DNA of 64,000 nucleotides from Planctomycetia bacterium (GTDB taxonomy: Bacteria > Planctomycetota > Planctomycetia > Pirellulales > Thermoguttaceae), in NCBI GenBank assembly GCA_030527105.1, contig JAUNBK010000006.1:25635-89634 (forward strand), given 5' to 3'. The position numbers and the translations under genes were made by a program. The notes below the pieces were generated by a model that saw only the letters and a program-made list of their open reading frames with translations, did no database searches and was not told the origin of the DNA. Shown one piece after another: positions 33,103-44,071 of this stretch. The stretch's first letter is position 1. Each line of letters starts with the position of its first letter.

Positions 33103-33414
33103 TCAACTCCCGCTTCCTTCATCACTTGATGTGGTCGGCGCAGAGGGAGTCGCAGTCGTGTCTCCACTATCGTCGCTGTAGTCCTTCGTAATGTAAGGAT
33201 TGTCGCTGTAGTCCTTCGTAATGTAAGGATTGTCTGTCGCCGAAACGGTGTGACTTACATGAACCGCCGCGTCCGCCACGTCTGCCATTTTGACGATGAT
33301 CGTGTCGCGCATCGCGCACATCCCACCGATGATACCAATGACAAGCAGTGTGAGGATAAGTGTCCACTCAAATGCCAAAACGCCAGAGGAATCCGTCCAT
33401 ATTCTCTTCCACAT
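33103..33414 (-). CDS. Flp-like pilin B with duplicated segment
   Basis: A 103-residue pilin-like protein. A short basic leader ends at Gly, after which VLAFEWTLILTLLVIG starts the hydrophobic helix with Glu at +5, the pattern cut by TadV-type peptidases. The C-terminal tail is Ser/Thr/Asp-rich and contains DNPYITKDYS twice in tandem. The matching 30-bp DNA repeat (about 33175-33234) is nearly exact, so it is a recent duplication. The gene overlaps nothing but lies five bases before the peptidase start. Confidence 0.75.
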   Translation of the reverse strand: MWKRIWTDSSGVLAFEWTLILTLLVIGIIGGMCAMRDTIIVKMADVADAAVHVSHTVSATDNPYITKDYSDNPYITKDYSDDSGDTTATPSAPTTSSDEGSGS

Positions 33415-33435
33415 GCGATTTTCTCCCGTTTAGGT

Positions 33436-33762
33436 TCATGGAAATGTGGTGGTTTTCGAGGTTGTGGCGGCTGCGCCTGCCTTGACCTCAATCGTTACCG
33501 TGTCGCTCTCATGACTCATCGCAGGAGCGGAAACCGTGACGGTGGTCGTGTTATCAGGAAGCGTAAATTCCTTTTTGAATTCCTCAACACTGTACCCTGC
33601 ATTCACCGCCGCCAAGGCCTCTGCCGAGTCTGCGAATTTCAAAATCGTAGCATCTCGTACCGCCGCTAAACCACCGACGATGCCAATCGTCAAAAGGACA
33701 AAAATCAGGATCCACTCAAAAGTGAGGACGCCGCGACGTTTTTGGGGTGTTTTCCTATTCAT
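33436..33762 (-). CDS. Flp-like pilin A
   Basis: A 108-residue pilin-like protein. The leader MNRKTPQKRRG is followed by VLTFEWILIFVLLTIGIVGG with Glu at +5. The rest carries AAVRDATILKFADSAEALAAV and a Thr-rich tail. ATG at 33762 with GGAAGGCGG upstream is preferred to 33777. It is homologous to the next gene and heads the pilus operon. The role, major pilin or minor pilin, cannot be told. Confidence 0.75.
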   Translation of the reverse strand: MNRKTPQKRRGVLTFEWILIFVLLTIGIVGGLAAVRDATILKFADSAEALAAVNAGYSVEEFKKEFTLPDNTTTVTVSAPAMSHESDTVTIEVKAGAAATTSKTTTFP

Positions 33763-33804
33763 AAAACCGCCTTCCATTAGTCAATACCAAAGCATTTCTC
33801 TCGT

Positions 33805-33833
33805 ATTCTATCGACATCTCTACAAACGAACAA
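33805..33833 (-). promoter_or_regulatory. Probable promoter of the pilus operon
   Basis: On the minus strand TTGTTC (33833-33828), 17 bases, TAGAAT (33810-33805), about 43 bases before the first pilin ATG. Confidence 0.55.
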
Positions 33834-34216
33834 TCGTTATTTTCCTAACGAGCGGCGATTTTTTGGTTCCTTTTTCGCTTGAAAATCGTGTTGTTCCGGT
33901 TGTGGGAAGTTTGACGCCGCGCATTTGGAGAAATAATCGGGGGCTATTTTATGCTCATGGCACTTTATGCTCGCACTCAGATTTATTTGAGCGCCCGTGC
34001 AGAAATGAAGAGGTGAAGCGCAGCGGCAAAAATGGTCATAAAAACCGCGAAAATTTTGGAATTTTTTGGGATTTGTACTCAAATACACTCTGGATTTCGC
34101 CAAAACCTGCCAGCCGACGTACCTATGTCCGAGGACTCGTGAATTTGTTTCGTATACTCATCGTGCTTTATAATACTTCGCGTTAGAAGTTCGTTTAATC
34201 GTCGGTATAAGTCAAG
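33834..34216. other. Non-coding gap with degenerate repeat fragments
   Basis: No gene supported. CTCGCACTCAGATTTATTTG (about 33968) resembles the right part of the large repeat, and TTATAATACTTCGCGTTAGA (about 34169) is a lone right end of the MITE-like family. Confidence 0.4.
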
Positions 34217-34262
34217 AAAAAACATGAGGAGCAACGGGAGAGGTTTTGTCTCTCGCTGCTCC
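34217..34262 (-). terminator. Intrinsic terminator of gdhA
   Basis: GGAGCA...GGAGA (34228-34242) pairs with TCTCTCGCTGCTCC (34249-34262). Read on the minus strand the stem is followed after five bases by six T (34222-34217), 30 bases beyond the gdhA stop. Confidence 0.75.
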
Positions 34263-34292
34263 CACTCGTGGAGGCTGGGCTAGTTGGAAAAA

Positions 34293-37036
<2,744 letters not shown>

Positions 37037-37429
37037 AGGAATAATCTATGGGGGATACCGGGGGATATTGGAGGGGCGCAATCGCACAGAGCCACAACAA
37101 ACACAAAACAGACGGAAGTATAACAAAAAAAAGGAAAGCGTAAAGGGGGTAAGAGGAAAAAAGCAGCCAGGATGCTCAAAAAGCGATTGCGTTTGAGATT
37201 CAATACTATACAAAGCGTTTCGCGCGCGTTTTTTTGCACTCAAACGACTTTTTCAGAAACACGGACCAATACATTGAGCCTTCATACAAACGCTCAAATA
37301 TACTCACCGTACCCTATACTCATTCTCGCTGAAATTCCCGTTTCACACGCCGTTTTGCGAGTTGTTGTGCACAGATCCAACGGCGAACGGAATCGGGAAT
37401 TTTAACGAGAAGTATTCAAAAAAGGGCGT
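37037..37429. other. Intergenic gap with repeat fragments
   Basis: Holds a fragment related to the large repeat (GCACTCAAACGACTTTTTCA at about 37228) and MITE copy 7. No gene is supported. Confidence 0.4.
37315..37419 (+). repeat. MITE-like repeat, copy 7 (diverged)
   Basis: TATACTCATTCTCGCTGAAA at the left, TTTTGCGAGTTGTTGTGCAC and GATCCAACGGCGAACGG in the core, AACGAGAAGTATTC at the right. It ends 10 bases from the stop of the oxidoreductase gene. Confidence 0.7.
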
Positions 37430-38881
37430 TTAGTACCTGTAGTCTCCTCGACCTGGCGTGGCTGCAAGCGCGTTCGCTTCTGGCTCGCCGTCGAATGTCT
37501 CGGTGGCGGACGAGATGGAGACCTTCTTGCCAAGGGTGAAAGAGACGTCCTTCTGAAGATCGATGCCGGTCAAAACGTCCTCCATGTTGCGACGAATCAC
37601 TTCGAGCCTCTCTGGCAAGATCGGCGCGCTCTCCACGGCAGCGCAGCATTTGTCCCACGTGGACGTTTCGCCCAGTCGGTATGAGATGTTCGCGAGGTGG
37701 CACACGGAGGCGGAATAGTGCCCCGCCTCGACAGGCGCGTTGAGTTTGTCGGGCGTGTTGTTGCGCATACACTCGATGAAGTTGACTTGGTGCCCACCCT
37801 CCTGCGGAAGTTTGACTTCTCCATCAAATTCGACTTTCACGCGCTCCCCGGACTTGGAGACGAAGGTTTTGGGGCCTTCAAAATGCCCATCCGAGGTGTG
37901 GAGCCAAGCCGTTTCGTACGGCGTCCAATTCTTCGAGCGGAGGGCGCAAGCCTCAAAAATGCACGGAATCCCGTTGAAGTCGAAAACTGCCGCCTGCATG
38001 TTAGGCGTCTCGGCTTGGTCTTTGTACCCATTCGCTTTGTCGTTCACGAAACGGGTTCCAAAGGAGACGACATTCGTCGGGTGCGCCATGGGGTCACCAA
38101 GTGCCCAACGGCATAAATCGAAATAATGGACGCCGTTGTTGCCGATTTCTCCGTTGCCAGTGTTCCAAAACCAGTGCCAATTGTAGGGGACCAAGTTGCC
38201 ATGATACGGAACCATCTCGACCGGACCGAGCCACAAATCCCAATCCAAATACTCCGGCGGATCGACGGCGGGCTTGAAGCCCAAACTTGGTCGTGGACGA
38301 TGCGCGAACGCATGGACGGCAAGTGGCGTGCCATATTTGCCCGCACGGAATGCCGCCCCGGCTCGCGCCCAGTCGGCGTTGCTTCGATTCTGAGTTCCAT
38401 GCTGAACGCACACTTTGGCACGGCTTGCCGCCTCGATGCACCTGCGCCCCTCCATGAGAGTGTGGCTCAACGGCTTCTCGACATACACGTGTTTCCCAGC
38501 TTGGCACCCCCAGACCGCCATGAGGGAGTGCCAATGGTTGCAGGTCGCGACCACAACGGCATCAACATTTTTGTCGTCCATCGCAAGGCGAGCATCTTTG
38601 AATTTAAGGACGTCGGTGTCATGTTTTTCCTTGATCTGAGTGGCGGCTCTCTCCACTCGAATCGAGTCGGGATCCACAACAGCGGCGATTTCAACATTGG
38701 GCATCTCGGCAAACGTGTGCGCGAGGGAAAGTCCTCGACCACCCAGACCTATCACGGCGAGGCGGATTTTATCGTTTGCACTGAGCGATTGCGCCGAGAC
38801 AAAAGGGAGCGCGCAAATCGACGCTGCCGCTGCCGTCGTTTTTATGAACATTCGGCGGGAAACTGATTTTTTGGAAGACAT
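37430..38881 (-). CDS. Secreted Gfo/Idh/MocA family oxidoreductase with Tat signal
   Basis: A 483-residue exported dehydrogenase. The N-terminus MSSKKSVSRRMFIKTTAAAA is a clear twin-arginine signal. The Rossmann loop is VIGLGGRGLSLAH and the catalytic motif is VEKPLSHT, preceded by ATCNHWHSL. The C-terminal domain has GNGEIGNNGVHYFDLCRWAL, typical of planctomycetal secreted members. The ATG at 38881 has AAGGAG upstream. A strong promoter lies about 83 bases upstream. Substrate unknown; sugar-related by family. Confidence 0.92.
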   Translation of the reverse strand: MSSKKSVSRRMFIKTTAAAASICALPFVSAQSLSANDKIRLAVIGLGGRGLSLAHTFAEMPNVEIAAVVDPDSIRVERAATQIKEKHDTDVLKFKDARLAMDDKNVDAVVVATCNHWHSLMAVWGCQAGKHVYVEKPLSHTLMEGRRCIEAASRAKVCVQHGTQNRSNADWARAGAAFRAGKYGTPLAVHAFAHRPRPSLGFKPAVDPPEYLDWDLWLGPVEMVPYHGNLVPYNWHWFWNTGNGEIGNNGVHYFDLCRWALGDPMAHPTNVVSFGTRFVNDKANGYKDQAETPNMQAAVFDFNGIPCIFEACALRSKNWTPYETAWLHTSDGHFEGPKTFVSKSGERVKVEFDGEVKLPQEGGHQVNFIECMRNNTPDKLNAPVEAGHYSASVCHLANISYRLGETSTWDKCCAAVESAPILPERLEVIRRNMEDVLTGIDLQKDVSFTLGKKVSISSATETFDGEPEANALAATPGRGDYRY

Positions 38882-38963
38882 GTTCTTCTCCTTAAGGCGA
38901 GTATACAACGAACCATTCAAAAACTTTCGTCCGACCCGCGAAAAGAGCGAAACGGACGCTCGT

Positions 38964-38992
38964 ATTCTAGCAGATTTTCCCGCTGATGTCAA
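38964..38992 (-). promoter_or_regulatory. Consensus promoter of the Tat oxidoreductase gene
   Basis: On the minus strand TTGACA (38992-38987), 17 bases, TAGAAT (38969-38964). Confidence 0.75.
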
Positions 38993-39074
38993 GCCGCAAG
39001 AGGAAATTTGCCCATAAAAAGGAAAATCCGCTTGAAATTTCCGGCGCCGCCCCCACACGACAGCCTAAAACGCG

Positions 39075-39506
39075 TCAATGATGATGGATCGCCATCTTGT
39101 ACGGCGCGTTTTCGTCGTAATGTTCTTCCAAAATTTGCCGAATCGACTCGGGAATCGGAATCGGTTTCTGATTGTCAAAATCGAAATGGATAAGAACAAC
39201 CCCTCCCAAAGCAACACAGCGACCGTCGGGAAGATACGCACCATGGGCAACGTGAAAAGATGTGTTGCCAATGTACGTTATCCACGAGCGAATCTCAACG
39301 TCTGAGTCAGAGAAATGAACCTGTCCGACATAATCCACCTCAATTCGCACGAGGATTAAATTCCAGGCGGGAATGTAGAAATCCGGATTGAACCAGCGAA
39401 AAATAGGATTCCGCGCCTCCTCAAACCACGAAGGAATGGAGAGATGATGAACGTGCCCAAGCTGATCCGTCTCGCCAAACCGTGGGTGAACTGTATACGT
39501 TAACAT
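39075..39506 (-). CDS. Acyl-CoA thioesterase of the 4HBT hotdog family
   Basis: A 143-residue single-hotdog protein. The N-terminal signature RFGETDQLGHVHHLSIPSWF followed by EEAR matches 4-hydroxybenzoyl-CoA-thioesterase/YbgC-type enzymes, with the catalytic-type Asp in ETDQLGH. The remaining beta strands (VRIEVDYVGQVHFSDSDVEI) fit the fold. It would cleave a CoA thioester; the acyl group is unknown. It follows the XRE-cupin regulator gene by 18 bases, so it is probably in its operon and may be its target. Confidence 0.85.
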   Translation of the reverse strand: MLTYTVHPRFGETDQLGHVHHLSIPSWFEEARNPIFRWFNPDFYIPAWNLILVRIEVDYVGQVHFSDSDVEIRSWITYIGNTSFHVAHGAYLPDGRCVALGGVVLIHFDFDNQKPIPIPESIRQILEEHYDENAPYKMAIHHH

Positions 39507-39524
39507 TGATGAACCCTCCCGACG

Positions 39525-40115
39525 TCAAAAAGGAGCATACACCACCGCCAAAATTCGCGCATATCCTCCCGCCGGAGCATGCACGTGGTGCGGCACGATG
39601 GAGTCGTAATAAATGCTATCTCCGGTCTGGAGCAGATAGGTTTCTTGACCGTAGTTGATCTCCAACTCCCCCTCCAACACATACAGGAACTCTTCCCCCT
39701 CGTGAGAACTGGGTTCCGCCGTGCCCGTCGTCGGACGGACGTCGATGAGAAATGGCTCCATGTGTCGATCGACTTTGTCTGAGGCAAGTGGGGCAAAATC
39801 AAGGGCGCTCTTTTTCTCGTCGTTCGTTTCCGCAATGGAACCAGAGAACCGGACGACACGGTCTTCATGGCAGTTCTTTTTCCGTGCCACAACGGGACCG
39901 AATTCTTGGGAGTCATCCAAAAAAGTCCCCAGCCGCACACCAAGCGCTCGGGCAATATTGAGAAGCGGCGTAAGTGACGGAACAAGCGCCCCCGCCTCCA
40001 AACGTTCCAAAAGCGAGACCGAGCACTGGCTTTTCTGCGCCAACTCGTCCAAAGAAAGTCCCAATCGTTCGCGCTGAATACGAATCTTCTCTCCAACAGG
40101 GTTTTTTTCCATCAT
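39525..40115 (-). CDS. XRE-family regulator with C-terminal cupin domain
   Basis: A 196-residue transcription factor. The helix-turn-helix is IRIQRERLGLSLDELAQKSQ with CSVSLLERLEAG as recognition helix. A cupin domain forms the C-terminal half, with SSHEGEEFLYVLEGELEINY and a metal/ligand His-rich end (VPHHVHAP). Such proteins sense a small molecule through the cupin. Start set at the ATG at 40115; a GTG at 40151 would add twelve residues. It heads the two-gene unit with the thioesterase. Confidence 0.85.
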   Translation of the reverse strand: MMEKNPVGEKIRIQRERLGLSLDELAQKSQCSVSLLERLEAGALVPSLTPLLNIARALGVRLGTFLDDSQEFGPVVARKKNCHEDRVVRFSGSIAETNDEKKSALDFAPLASDKVDRHMEPFLIDVRPTTGTAEPSSHEGEEFLYVLEGELEINYGQETYLLQTGDSIYYDSIVPHHVHAPAGGYARILAVVYAPF

Positions 40116-40188
40116 TCTCTCAATCAACTCATTTTCCAAGTGTGACAACACGCTACCACAAACCGACTCCCACGAATCGGCACCCTGT

Positions 40189-40294
40189 TGTAATACTTCT
40201 CGTGAAAAATTTCAGTTTTGTTCGTCATTGGAGCCAGGCACCACGACTCTCCAATTTTCGAGAAAACCTATATCTTAACGTACGATGAGTATAA
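40189..40294 (-). repeat. MITE-like repeat, copy 8 (diverged)
   Basis: Reverse copy upstream of the regulator gene: TAATACTTCTCGTGAAAAAT, ATTGGAGCCAGGCACCACGA, and GATGAGTATAA at the end. Heavily mutated but the tips and core remain. Confidence 0.6.
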
Positions 40295-40509
40295 AAACAA
40301 CAGGTACTTCATTATACACGATATTCTCATTTTGTACAGGAGTACCGGTTCTGTCCCTCGGAGCGGGGGTACCTTCAAATTTAGTGGGTACCCATTTGGG
40401 GGACGAAGGTTTTCGTTTCCCACACATCTTGCCAACCCATCGACGGTCGCGAACGTGTCAAAAGTGGTCTGAAGGAAAGTTTGAAAGCGCTTCCTCAAAA
40501 TCACGAATT

Positions 40510-41120
40510 CAAATAACCGCCCATTTTACCCACTTTTTTGCATTTTCTCATAGAAAAAACTTCACATTTGGCGATAGACAGCGAAAAATACGGTCTCAAA
40601 ATAATATCGTCCAAAAAGCCCGATGTTTTAGTCCGCTTTCCGTACAAATGCGTTTGAGTGCATAAAAACAGGTGTGAAACAAATGTCAAAACCATGTCAA
40701 AAACAATTAATTTAACGCATATCAATCCTGCTGCGGAAATTCCGCCCTAAAACCCGCTTTTAGAAAAAACATTCGATCGCAAAAAACATCAAAAAAACGC
40801 ATTTTTTTCACTAAAAAGAATCAAAAAGTGCAAAAGGGTGAAATGCGTCAGGTCCCTATTTTGACCCAACATGTCATTTTTTACGAATAGCGGACTAAAA
40901 CACTTTGAAAAAATCCATAATCATACAACCTCGCAAAAATAGGCATATCACAAAACACCCTCAAAACGCACCTCAAATCTTTGATTTCTCAAAATACCGC
41001 ACGAAAACCATTTTCAGTATCTTCCAGAGCCGTGAACGGAGGGCGCAGCCCAGAGTTCTGGATGGGTGGCAGAATCGCTCGGCGCTTCATCCAGAACTCC
41101 GCTTCGCTCCGTTCTCGGCT
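40510..41120 (-). repeat. Large non-coding repeat, copy B
   Basis: Inverted relative to copy A at 22545-23125. The inner 277-bp unit is bounded by GTTTTAGTCCGC (40625-40636) and GCGGACTAAAAC (40890-40901). The outside flanks are shared too, including TTTGAAAAAATCCATAATCA. The outer end carries CTTCATCCAGAACTCCGCTT, also seen near 62750. The 1.3-kb gap from 40152 to 41446 has no supported gene. Confidence 0.7.
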
Positions 41121-41250
41121 CGGCGGGTCAGCCACCAAAATTTGAAACACCGACGCCTACCAACGAGAAAAACTTGATGAATTTCGCCTATTTGCGCAAC
41201 ATCAATTTGCAGCCCCCCATGGAGCTGCTGAGCCGGGGGGCGTTCAAATT

Positions 41251-41357
41251 TTTACTCGTTCTCCTTTAAAATTCCCGTTTTACGCGACGCTTTGCGAGCC
41301 GTGGTGCGTAGCTCCAATGGCGGACGGCACCGGAAATTTCAACAAGGAAGTATTATT
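41251..41357 (+). repeat. MITE-like repeat, copy 9
   Basis: Well-preserved full copy: TACTCGTTCTCCTTTAAAAT, TTTGCGAGCCGTGGTGCGTA, GCTCCAATGGCGGACGGCAC, then AACAAGGAAGTATTATTA. Confidence 0.85.
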
Positions 41358-41432
41358 ATACTCATCGTCGTTTAAAATTCCCGTTTTGCGCGACGTTTTG
41401 CAAGCCGTGGTGCCAAGCTCCAACGGCGGATA
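41357..41432 (+). repeat. MITE-like repeat, copy 10 (right end missing)
   Basis: Begins in the TATA shared with copy 9 (tandem junction) and runs TATACTCATCGTCGTTTAAA, TTTTGCAAGCCGTGGTGCC, GCTCCAACGGCGGAT, where it stops just before the cytochrome b/c stop codon. Confidence 0.7.
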
Positions 41433-41446
41433 CAAAGCGAGACCTG

Positions 41447-43402
41447 CTATCGCGTCTGAATCATCCACTCCGTAACCATGTCGATTTCCTCAAGCGTGAG
41501 ACGATTTTGATCCGATCCCTCTTGATAATAGATCGGCATCTTGTCGTTCGTTTTAAAGAAAGGCGTCGGGTCGGCAATCATCTTCTTCAGCCAGTCGCGG
41601 GAAGCGTAGCCCGTGAGAGAAGGCCCGGTTTTTGTGTTGCCACCAAAGTGATAAAATTCGTGACAATTGCTGCACGATAGAATGTCGTACGCCTCGAGCG
41701 CCTCTTCGCTAATACCAACAGGTTTCCCCTCCGGCGTCCTTTCTCTCGGCGCGGCGAGAACAGATTCCGCCACAAGCGTCTCCGTGACCAATCCGATCAT
41801 GCGCTCCACGTCCGCTTTTTCCTCGGGATCCTCTAAATCGAAAATCTCCGGGAGATCCTGTCGAAGGAATTTGACCATCTCGCCCTTCACGAGCTGCGAA
41901 TCTTTGTAGCCATAATAATTTGACGACCGGATCGTCTCGGGATCCATCCACCCAGCCATCCACTCTTTCGTCTGCATCGCATAAATGTTGGGAGCGGTCG
42001 GTTCCTCCAAGCGGAAATACGGACCAACAGCCTTCTCGTCTTTCGGCGCGAACTGATGGCACGTGGCGCAATGCTGCTTGAAAAGCACCTTCCCCTGCGT
42101 CTTCCAATCGCTTTTGAGCATCGCCAACGCCCCCTCGCTCGTGAAACCACCACGGGCGTGAACCAACTCAAACACCCGGGCGGCAGTCTCGCGCGCCTCG
42201 CGTTCTGTCTGTTGGAAGTCCGCATTGTCGGCATCGTTTTGATAGGAAATCATCGTGAGCGAAATCATCACAATGCTGAATATCGAAATATACGCGACAT
42301 TGAAAATATGCCCAAAACGCACGCGCGCAATGAAAGGCATGAGGAAAATCACGCCCAAAACGACCGTCGGAATGCAGAAAATCAGGATGAATTCCGAAAT
42401 GGACCCGGAGAAAAAGAGGGCGTATTGGTACAAACCACGGAACGACCACTCAGGACGCGCGGTGCCAAATGGGATCGTGGGGTCGGTGTCTGCCGGTGGT
42501 CCAAGAGGCGCGCCGAGATGCTGTCCTGGATTGATCACTTCGCCAGACTCGAGCGTTGTTTCGGAGTACGCGCCGAAATTATTGAAACTGTGCCCATAGA
42601 CAAAAAAGAGGATCAGCACCATCGCGATGAGGCAGACAAGCGAATTGATAGCCGCTTGGCACGACCACCACCTTGCGATACCGGTGGATCGACAACCACC
42701 ACAGCTTTTCTCGTTTTGCGCGGGAATCGTGATTTTCCCCGACGCGAGGTCTTCGTCCAGCACCTTTTTCTCCGCGCGCGCATCGCACACGGCATGGAAG
42801 ATCAAAAGACCAATCACGCCAGCGGCAAAAACACCGATATGCAGAGCGAGAAATCGCGTGATCGTGAGCGTCGTGACGGTTCCTCCGCCGACCGCAAGCT
42901 CGAAAAGCATCTGTCCGACGATCGGAACTTGGGTGAGATACTTGACGCGCACCATGGTGGCGCCGTAGCCATTTTGCGTCCAAGCGAGAAGGTCTCCCGT
43001 GAGACACGCCCCCAATCCGAAGAAGAAGATGATGAGCGAGAGCCAAAACACGACCTCTCTCGGCGCTTTGTAGAGTCCGAAAAAGATTTGTTTGAGGACG
43101 TACAAAATCGCCGCTGCGACGAAAACTTGCGCGGAGACGTGATGGAGACCACGAACGAGCCAGCCGCCCCAGAGGACGTTTTGGATATAGTAGACGCTTT
43201 CGTAGGAGGAACGGGAGCCGGGGCTATAGTGCATCCAGAGGATGAATCCCGTGATAGCCTGCACGACAACCAAAAAGAGCATGAGCGCAGGCCACACCTT
43301 GAGCGCCATGAGGGACTTGATCCAACGCCGCTCTCCAACGACTTTCAAGAAAGAGAGGAGACCCGTTCGATCATCCAGCCAGTTAAAAAATTTTTTGATC
43401 AT
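41447..43402 (-). CDS. Fused cytochrome b / di-heme cytochrome c subunit of a quinol-cytochrome c reductase
   Basis: A 651-residue subunit. The N-terminal half is a complete cytochrome b: LFLVVVQAITGFILWMHYSP, ARGLHHVSAQ-type heme ligands (RGLHHVSA and ALHIGV...LLIFHAV), GACLTGDLLAWTQNGYGAT, and the PEWSFRGLYQYALFFSG (PEWY-like) quinol motif. A short loop holds a Cys cluster (KSCGGCRSTGIARWWSC). The C-terminal third has two c-heme sites, CATCHQ and CSNCHE. It is an alternative complex III core together with the Rieske gene 54 bases upstream. Proteins with this fusion occur in several gram-negative groups lacking a separate cytochrome c1. Confidence 0.92.
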   Translation of the reverse strand: MIKKFFNWLDDRTGLLSFLKVVGERRWIKSLMALKVWPALMLFLVVVQAITGFILWMHYSPGSRSSYESVYYIQNVLWGGWLVRGLHHVSAQVFVAAAILYVLKQIFFGLYKAPREVVFWLSLIIFFFGLGACLTGDLLAWTQNGYGATMVRVKYLTQVPIVGQMLFELAVGGGTVTTLTITRFLALHIGVFAAGVIGLLIFHAVCDARAEKKVLDEDLASGKITIPAQNEKSCGGCRSTGIARWWSCQAAINSLVCLIAMVLILFFVYGHSFNNFGAYSETTLESGEVINPGQHLGAPLGPPADTDPTIPFGTARPEWSFRGLYQYALFFSGSISEFILIFCIPTVVLGVIFLMPFIARVRFGHIFNVAYISIFSIVMISLTMISYQNDADNADFQQTEREARETAARVFELVHARGGFTSEGALAMLKSDWKTQGKVLFKQHCATCHQFAPKDEKAVGPYFRLEEPTAPNIYAMQTKEWMAGWMDPETIRSSNYYGYKDSQLVKGEMVKFLRQDLPEIFDLEDPEEKADVERMIGLVTETLVAESVLAAPRERTPEGKPVGISEEALEAYDILSCSNCHEFYHFGGNTKTGPSLTGYASRDWLKKMIADPTPFFKTNDKMPIYYQEGSDQNRLTLEEIDMVTEWMIQTR

Positions 43403-43456
43403 GTGTATCCTTTGATATTATCTATGTTTCGATTTTTGTACTTATCCTATTCCTCA

Positions 43457-44056
43457 TCACCCTTCGGCAATCTTTTCTTTAATTCCCTCTTTGAATCGAA
43501 GGAATTTCACCATCACGCCGCCATCATCCGCGAGGGAAACTTCGAGCGTGTCCATCGCTCGCGGGCTGGGGCATGGACGCCCTTTTTCCTCGATCTTCTC
43601 GCCGTTGAGCGTGAAGAACGCGGAGTGGCACCCACACTCGAAACGATTGTTCTTGTACTCAATGGGACAGCCTGCGTGAGGGCAAATCGCTTGGAACGCT
43701 TGAAGCTCGTTCTTCTCGTTGCGTCGGACGAAAATCGCACCGACGGAGATGTTTTCTTGCTTCACCCAACCATCAATTCGGTCGTCGGAGATTGCAATCA
43801 AAAGCGGCGCGCCGTCCTCAGGGATATCCGAAACGTTCGCGACGCGATAGAGCTTCTCTCCACCGCCCTCTTTTTTCGAGACAACGGGAGTCAAAACAGT
43901 CGTCATTGCGGACAAAACGGCAGGCGAGACTGCCGCAGCCGAGAGCGCCACCGCGCCAGCTTGGGCGATAAAGCAACGTCGTCCCGTCGGCAACTCGCTC
44001 GTGCTTCCACACGCGCAGGTTGTTTTCTCCTGCGAGTCATTCTTCTCTTTTTCCAT
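43457..44056 (-). CDS. Rieske 2Fe-2S protein of the quinol-cytochrome c reductase
   Basis: A 199-residue membrane-anchored iron-sulfur subunit. The N-terminus has GRRCFIAQAGAVALSAAA, a Tat-like anchor. The cluster ligands are CPHAGC and CGCHSAFF near residues 125 and 142, with GRPCPSPRAMDTLEV after it. It takes electrons from quinol to the c-type hemes. It is followed by the cytochrome b/c gene and preceded by the DHH gene (15 bases), forming one operon. An N-terminal CACG stretch is unusual. Confidence 0.92.
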   Translation of the reverse strand: MEKEKNDSQEKTTCACGSTSELPTGRRCFIAQAGAVALSAAAVSPAVLSAMTTVLTPVVSKKEGGGEKLYRVANVSDIPEDGAPLLIAISDDRIDGWVKQENISVGAIFVRRNEKNELQAFQAICPHAGCPIEYKNNRFECGCHSAFFTLNGEKIEEKGRPCPSPRAMDTLEVSLADDGGVMVKFLRFKEGIKEKIAEG

Positions 44057-44071
44057 GTGAGATTCCTTATT

